Assembly (NCBI GenBank): GCA_001579985.1
Contig: LRSR01008087.1
Span: 34,319-98,318 of the forward strand
Reading direction: 5' to 3'
Length of the DNA stretch: 64,000 nucleotides
Source: Hypsibius dujardini
Lineage: Eukaryota > Tardigrada > Eutardigrada > Parachela > Hypsibiidae
Shown piece after piece: positions 58,909-64,000 of the stretch; the first letter of the stretch is position 1, and each line of letters opens with the position of its first letter. The notes under the pieces were generated by a model. That model did no database searches. It was not told the DNA's origin and worked only from the letters and a program-made list of their open reading frames with translations. The position numbers were made by a program, and so were the translations under genes.

Positions 58909-59735
58909 CGAAACATGGCGTGGGCAGTAGCAGCATCGCAGACCGTTGTAGTACTAAACTGTTCTGAATGTTTTTTCTTAATTTCTCAATCACATCTTCA
59001 TGTTGTTTGAGTATACAGTATACCAGTACCACGACATCAACAAGCAATCCCTGAAAATGCAGATCGACTTCGGGGGTACGAGCAGTTTCCTAAACTAACA
59101 AGGGATTGAGTGCCAGTGCCCCTCTCGGATCTCAACCTTTTTTGCCTGAATACTGTACCCCCAGTATAACAGCAAACTCGATCCGGTTCAGTGTGAGTCT
59201 TTGTTAGGTTACTGGTATGTGCTTTGTTGAGAAGGGCGCCGTTCCGTACCCGGCCGATAATTTTTTTCTACCTTTTCTGACCCGTAGATGCCAAATCTGT
59301 CATGCCAAATGATCCCCAATGTTTCTACGGTCAAGGACGCAGCATTTTGAGAAGACTGACCATTGGACAACCAAGTGCGGCTCAGTCCGAAATTATATCT
59401 GTTTTTGAATCCTATTTGGGGATGAAATAATGAATTCATTTTGATATTGACAAACAAATTGTAGCGTACTGTGGCACCGTTTCGAAAACATAAAGGATTT
59501 CAGTTAAGGTTTGAAATTAATGTCATTTTTTGACACGGGCGTTGCTGTTGGCGGTAAAGGTTATGAACATCCCTGAGCTTATTGAAAAGGTTGTACGCAG
59601 GTTTTAATCTTGGTAAATTATGCATGGGTTGTGAGCATAGCCCTTTCTATATTTTTCAACCCACATTTAGCAATATAGGCCCGATGAGTCCCTCCAGTCA
59701 TTTCGATGACGCGCGATCTGTACTCCATTAAAACT
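58909..59735. other. Region between kinase-like gene and retroelement
   Basis: No gene seen. If the retroelement were complete, the rest of its integrase and a 3' LTR would lie here; I see neither, nor a partner repeat for an LTR. Confidence 0.55.
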
Positions 59736-61232
59736 TTAATGACATAGTACATGGCAAAGTTTCGCCATGTTCGCCATGTTTCTGAAGTAAAATCGTGTGC
59801 TCAAAACGTCCAGGCATTTCTTGTATCCCAGATGGGCCATGCAGGCTTTGTGGTCATGGATGTTGGCGCAAACCTCTAGCCATTGAGATTGAGGTAGGAC
59901 CAGCAACTCTTTGTTCCATCCTTCCTCTTTCACACGATAGTACAGTACCCCGTCGTCTACGTAAAATCCCGTGCTCAGGCGCTTGAGTCGGTCGGAAGGG
60001 TTCTGTGTGTTTCCTTCTAAGAAACTGATCAGGTCGCCACAAAATTTGTCGCTCTGCTGTTCCACTCGCATGTCAATTTCTTCGAGGGTCATCACTTGTG
60101 CATTCATGACGTCCTCCGCGTCTGACGGGTTCTGCCCCACGGCGTACCTGCTGAAAGCGTCCGCATCCCGGTTGAGGACTCCGCTTTTGTGAATGATTTT
60201 GAAACGGAATTGACTTAGCAAAATCGCCCACCGCGTCAGTTTCTCATTTGGGGTCTTCAGCGAGAAAAGCCATGTCAGAGACTTTTGGTCCGTCACTATG
60301 GTCACTTCCCGGTAAACCAAGTAGGAGCGCCATTTCACAGAGATCCACACGATACAAAGCGCCTCTTTTTCTATCGTGGATAGGTTTTTCTCTGCTCCTA
60401 CCCACGCTCTACTTGGGAATGCTACCGGCCGAAGGTACTTCCCATGTTTCTGCGCGAGAACTGCTCCACATGCTACGCTGCTAGCATCACAGTGTACGAA
60501 GGTTTCCAATTCATCTTGGAAGTAAGCCAAGCACGGAAACGTGGTGAGCCGCTCCTTCAATGTCTCGAAAGCCTTCTGCTGGTCCGACCCCCACGTGATT
60601 TTGGAATTTTTCTTGACTTCCTTTCCGGCATAGAGTACGGTCAGAGGTTTGGAAATCTCCGCAAACTTTGGAATGTACATGCGGTAGAATGAAGCTAGCC
60701 CGTAAAATGCCCGAACTGCTGTTGCTGTTGTTGGTGTTGGATAATCTTTGATCGCTCTTGTCTTTTCCGGGTCTTGTGAGATTCCTTCTTGCGACAAAAT
60801 GAATCCCAGTAACTTCACTGACGGCATTGCAAACCGGCACTTAGTTATTTGTAGTGTTAGATTTGCTTCTCGTAGCCGCATAAACACCAGCTCCAAAGAA
60901 TGTAGATGTTCAGGGAACGTTACGTGACCAAGGGACATGTCATCTATGTAGATCGCTGACAGATGCTTCCCCAACAGGTCTCCAAAAATTTGAATCATTG
61001 TTTGTTGAAAAATTGCTCCACTGCAGTTTGTGCCATATGGCAATGTTCTCGGTCGGAATGTTCCGCTTGTTGTTGTAAGAGACAGGATGTCTCTCGAACT
61101 TTCGGCGACTGGTAATTGTTGAAACCCGCATGTTAAATCCAGTGTGGTAAAGTAATTAGACCCCCGAAGTTGATCCAGAACGTCGCTGATCAGCGGTATT
61201 GGGTACTTGGGTTCCACCAGGACCTCGTTTAA
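59736..61232 (-). pseudogene. Retroelement reverse transcriptase, RNase H and truncated integrase portion
   Basis: In the same frame as the upstream part, directly after its stop. Reverse transcriptase: TTLDLTCGFQQLP, LPYGTNCSGAIFQQ and the catalytic YIDD at about 60939-60952. RNase H: CDASSVACGAVLAQ, STIEKEAL and VTDQKSLTWLF. The start of the integrase zinc-binding region is visible (HDHKACMAHLGYKKC, and a CHVLC pair), but the frame stops at 59736 before any DDE core. So the copy cannot be autonomous as it stands. Confidence 0.85.
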
Positions 61233-64000
61233 TTATTTGTAGTCTCCCACCAGACGTTTCGCGTCAGGTCCTTTTGGTGCCAAATGAATTGGACTTTGCC
61301 AAGGAGAACGACTCGGCTCCATCCTTCCGTCTTTGCACTGCTGCTTCATTTCGTTGTCCACCATTTCCATTTCCTTCTTGCACAATCGGCGAACAGGTTG
61401 CCATACTGGCTTGGCTCCTGGGATCGTCTGAAACTCGATGGGCTTGATTTTTGCTTGACCGATGGGAATCTCCTCCGTCCCAAAAAGGTCTTCGTATTTC
61501 AAGATGAGCCGCTTGAGTGCGAAGAGCTGCTCTGGTTCCAGATGTGTTCCGTACTTCAGTTCGTGAATTTTTAGAAGCGGGTTTTTACTTTGAAATTCGG
61601 CGTTCTGTGAAATAGTATTTCCGACAGTAGAGCACAATAGTATTTCGCCTACTTGTGTTGTCCGTTTTGCGTCCCATTCTCGGTGATACCTGGCATGTTC
61701 TATTGCTTGGCAGAAGGTCGCCGAATCAAAGAAGCATCCCCTGACTGGGCATATAAACGGCTTCTTATCCCCGTGGCAAATCTTGCGATGAGCTAACCAA
61801 ATAGATTTTCCAGTGAAACGGTTTCCACAATCGCATATGAAATGGGGAATTTCCTTGCTGGCCTTCATGGCTTCGATGCATACGTCGCCGTGCCGCACTT
61901 TTTCATAGTCCGACTCCGACATGTATCCGCAGGGACATTCGAGCTTGGGCTTCTGGATTTCCTTCCCTCCCGGAATGGTAGGACCCATAAAAAAAACTTC
62001 TTTAGGAAACATGGTTGAGAAAGGCTTTTCCAGTCGTGAAAAGTCGATGATGTCTTCCTTTTCTGCCGTTTTGCGTGCTTCCTCCATGCTGACATGAAGG
62101 TTTTCCGAAAATCCTCCCTGTTGTCCTTTCCCTGGTTGATCCAAAATCCGACGCGTATCCGGCCATCCAAGAATCATGTCTAACTGTCCGGGCATGTCAC
62201 GAAAAACTTGTACCAAAAGATTCGCTTGTCGGCCGAATGTATCCACTTTCAGTTGTATTGCTCCTTCACTCATCACTTGGTGCCCGGTCGCACTCCGTAG
62301 CTGAAACTTTTGAAACGGGTCTACCAGATGTTCTAACCCCAACTGTTTGATGACCTCTGAGGATACGGCTGATACACATGACCCAGTGTCCCACAAGCAC
62401 TTCGCCGGATATCCCTCAATTTTCAAATCCAACATCGGTCGATTTTCGTGGTAGTTTTGTATTGAAAACATGCCGTCGCTGATGATCGACACCTCCCCCG
62501 GTACTCCTGTTTCTGGTTTGACTTTTGGTTTTCGTCTGCAGTTTCGTGCTTTGTGCCCAGACCCTTGACATCGATAACAATGTTTGTCTTTTTCGGTCTG
62601 ACATCCTTTTTCAACCGTCTCCGTCACTGCAAACAGGTCTGAGAGGTCGACATGTTCCATGGTGGTAGAGATCGTTTTCGAGGTGTTTTCGATGCTCACT
62701 GCTGTGTCCTTCACGCCCGGGGGGTTCTGCCCTTGCCTCTCATTGCCCTCCACCGAGTCTGCGACTCCCGATTTCTGGCTTCCGTGAACGTCCTCCATCT
62801 CTACTTCTGAGATCGCTAAACTTTCTGTCGCGCGGTTTAATTCAGGGTTGCCCTCCACCGAGTGGTCGACTCCTGATCCTGTTGCCGTGTTATTTAGGAG
62901 GTTCTCACTCACCGGTCCTGTGGTCCCTTGTATCGGTGCTTTTGTCGTATTGTGCCACATGAGGTCGATCCAATCGTAGTTGATGTTCTCCAATCTGCGT
63001 TGACAAAATCGACCTTCCAGCATCATGTAGGAGTCCGCGTAGCTCAAATAAATGTCGCGCTCTTCCGGCTCTGTGTCGGTGATTTCCACTTCCAAAGTCC
63101 ATACTTGTCCGAAAATTGTCACGTCGATGGTAGCTTTTCCAATTACCTTAAAAATTGGTGCTCCGGGCAGCTCGAGCTGCCAATGATGTTGGCCATCGAT
63201 TAAATCTCCCAATCCTAGGTCTGTGATGGCTTTCAATCCTATAGTGGACTTCACGCGTTGGGTGAGTACCCCGGTAATTAATCGGTCTGCCACTGACAGC
63301 GTCATGGCGCTGTAGTTGTTCTCGTTGATTCCAAACTCAATAACGAAAATAGACAGATCTGCCATGTCCTGCACTCCTTGTACCAAGTTGACATGCTGTC
63401 GGGCCTGTGGTCCTCCCACCGTTGGTTGAGTGCACTGCGTCTTAAAATGCGGTCCGCCACAATTGTAACAAGCTGGGGGTTTCCGCGGCTCCTGTGGTAC
63501 CCCCATGTTCCTGTGTGAAACCTGTTGTGGTTGGCCTCCCGGTGGATGGTTGTTCTCCCCGGTTCCTCGTTGCCATTGGCTCCTACCCTGTTGACTAGCA
63601 TAATGCTGCCCATTCCTATTTCCTTGAAACTGTGGTCCATTTTGGAATCGTCCGCCACTGTTCTCTCTGTTAGAAATTTGTTTCGGCCAGACTTCTCGGC
63701 CATGACCTCTCGGCGCCTGCCATTGGTCATGCCGCTCACGATCGTTTGGTCCGTACCCATTTCTTTGTCCCTCAAATCGGTTCTGCTGGCGGTCACTCTC
63801 CCAACCAGTTCTCGGCTTGTAACTCTCCGGCTGGTAAGGCGGGAATCTGTCATCGTAACCACGAAATCTTTCTCCCCCGTTGTGTTGACCGGAGCGCCCC
63901 TTCGTTTCTTGGTAATTTGGGTCAAAATGATTTCCGCGATAGTTTCCTCGGTTTTGTCGCTGCTCTCCATGCAGGCTGACCGGGTCAATAATTGCGTTCG
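61233..64000 (-). pseudogene. Retroelement gag-protease portion, open at the window edge, ends at an in-frame stop
   Basis: The frame is open from the window edge to a TAA at 61233-61235 that lies at the DYK-LNE block of the reverse transcriptase entrance. A first zinc knuckle (63432-63470) has CX2CX3HX4C spacing, one residue short of canonical; the second (62538-62579) is a normal CX2CX4HX4C. The retropepsin active site DTGS is near 62379-62390, with an ILG near its end. Between 61680 and 61960 is a Cys/His-rich stretch: CPCG, ICDCGNRF...H....H, and a good C2H2 finger ICPVRGC...H...H. C2H2 fingers between protease and reverse transcriptase are unusual for this group. The next codons after the stop stay in the same frame. 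Confidence 0.8.

Larger units (their letters stand above)
59736..64000 (-). mobile_element. Ty3/gypsy-type retroelement, partial, gag-pol order
   Basis: Minus-strand polyprotein: Gln/Gly/Arg-rich gag end (64000 to about 63500, open to the window edge), zinc knuckle, a region shaped like a degenerate retropepsin, a second knuckle, retropepsin (DTGS), zinc-finger-like cysteine/histidine cluster, reverse transcriptase, RNase H and the start of integrase. The integrase catalytic core is missing. One in-frame stop separates the two long frames. LTRs are not within the window as far as I can see. Confidence 0.85.

Noticed and set aside
58909-59735. Remaining integrase core and 3' LTR of the retroelement
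   Set aside because: No DDE-type frame and no repeat partner could be found in this interval.

Overview
This is a eukaryotic, clearly metazoan, nuclear genome window. Every recognisable gene is split by GT-AG introns, many only 70-90 bp long. The families are animal ones: a Rab GTPase, ARH3, SLC17 and SLC35F transporters, a chemoreceptor-like 7TM protein, an Ig-domain protein and Golgi fucosyltransferases. Compact introns plus a fungal-type desaturase suggest a small-genome protostome; a tardigrade is my best guess, but nothing in the window fixes the taxon. All gene models were spliced by eye, using open frames, splice sites and phase agreement.

Layout. 0-10 kb: the 5' exons of a degenerate Rab-like gene (minus), a complete six-exon ADP-ribosylhydrolase ARH3 gene (plus), a GPCR-tail fragment, a gustatory-receptor-like gene with a frame break, and a small secreted one-Ig protein. 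10-20.8 kb: gene-poor, with one SLC17-type transporter (minus). 20.8-28.2 kb: two unrecognised small genes, a 1.46 kb foldback element and a gene for an unrecognised basic protein with an AT-hook-like motif. 28.3-39.5 kb: a tandem segmental duplication carrying two intact SLC35F3/F4-like transporter genes (minus), with several inverted-repeat elements present in only one copy. 41.3-45.8 kb: one continuous set of phase-compatible exons that joins an alpha-1,3-fucosyltransferase (GT10) domain to an alpha-1,6-fucosyltransferase-like (GT23) domain. 47.5-50.1 kb: a delta-9 acyl-CoA desaturase with a C-terminal cytochrome b5 domain, the fungal OLE1 layout. 50.5-51.2 kb: a very long CA/CAGACA repeat. 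52.6-58.9 kb: two tandem paralogues, each encoding two degenerate kinase folds; the second has an in-frame stop. 59.7-64 kb: a decayed Ty3/gypsy-type retroelement (minus) running off the window.

Mobile DNA is abundant. At least four inverted-repeat families can be recognised from pairwise similarity inside the window, and several copies sit inside introns. The SLC35F duplication supplies natural empty-site comparisons for dating insertions. The points most worth following up are the GT10-GT23 fusion, the OLE1-like desaturase (possible horizontal acquisition), the paired double-pseudokinase genes, the extra zinc-finger region in the retroelement polyprotein and the TTA-targeting CAAGGG inverted-repeat family.
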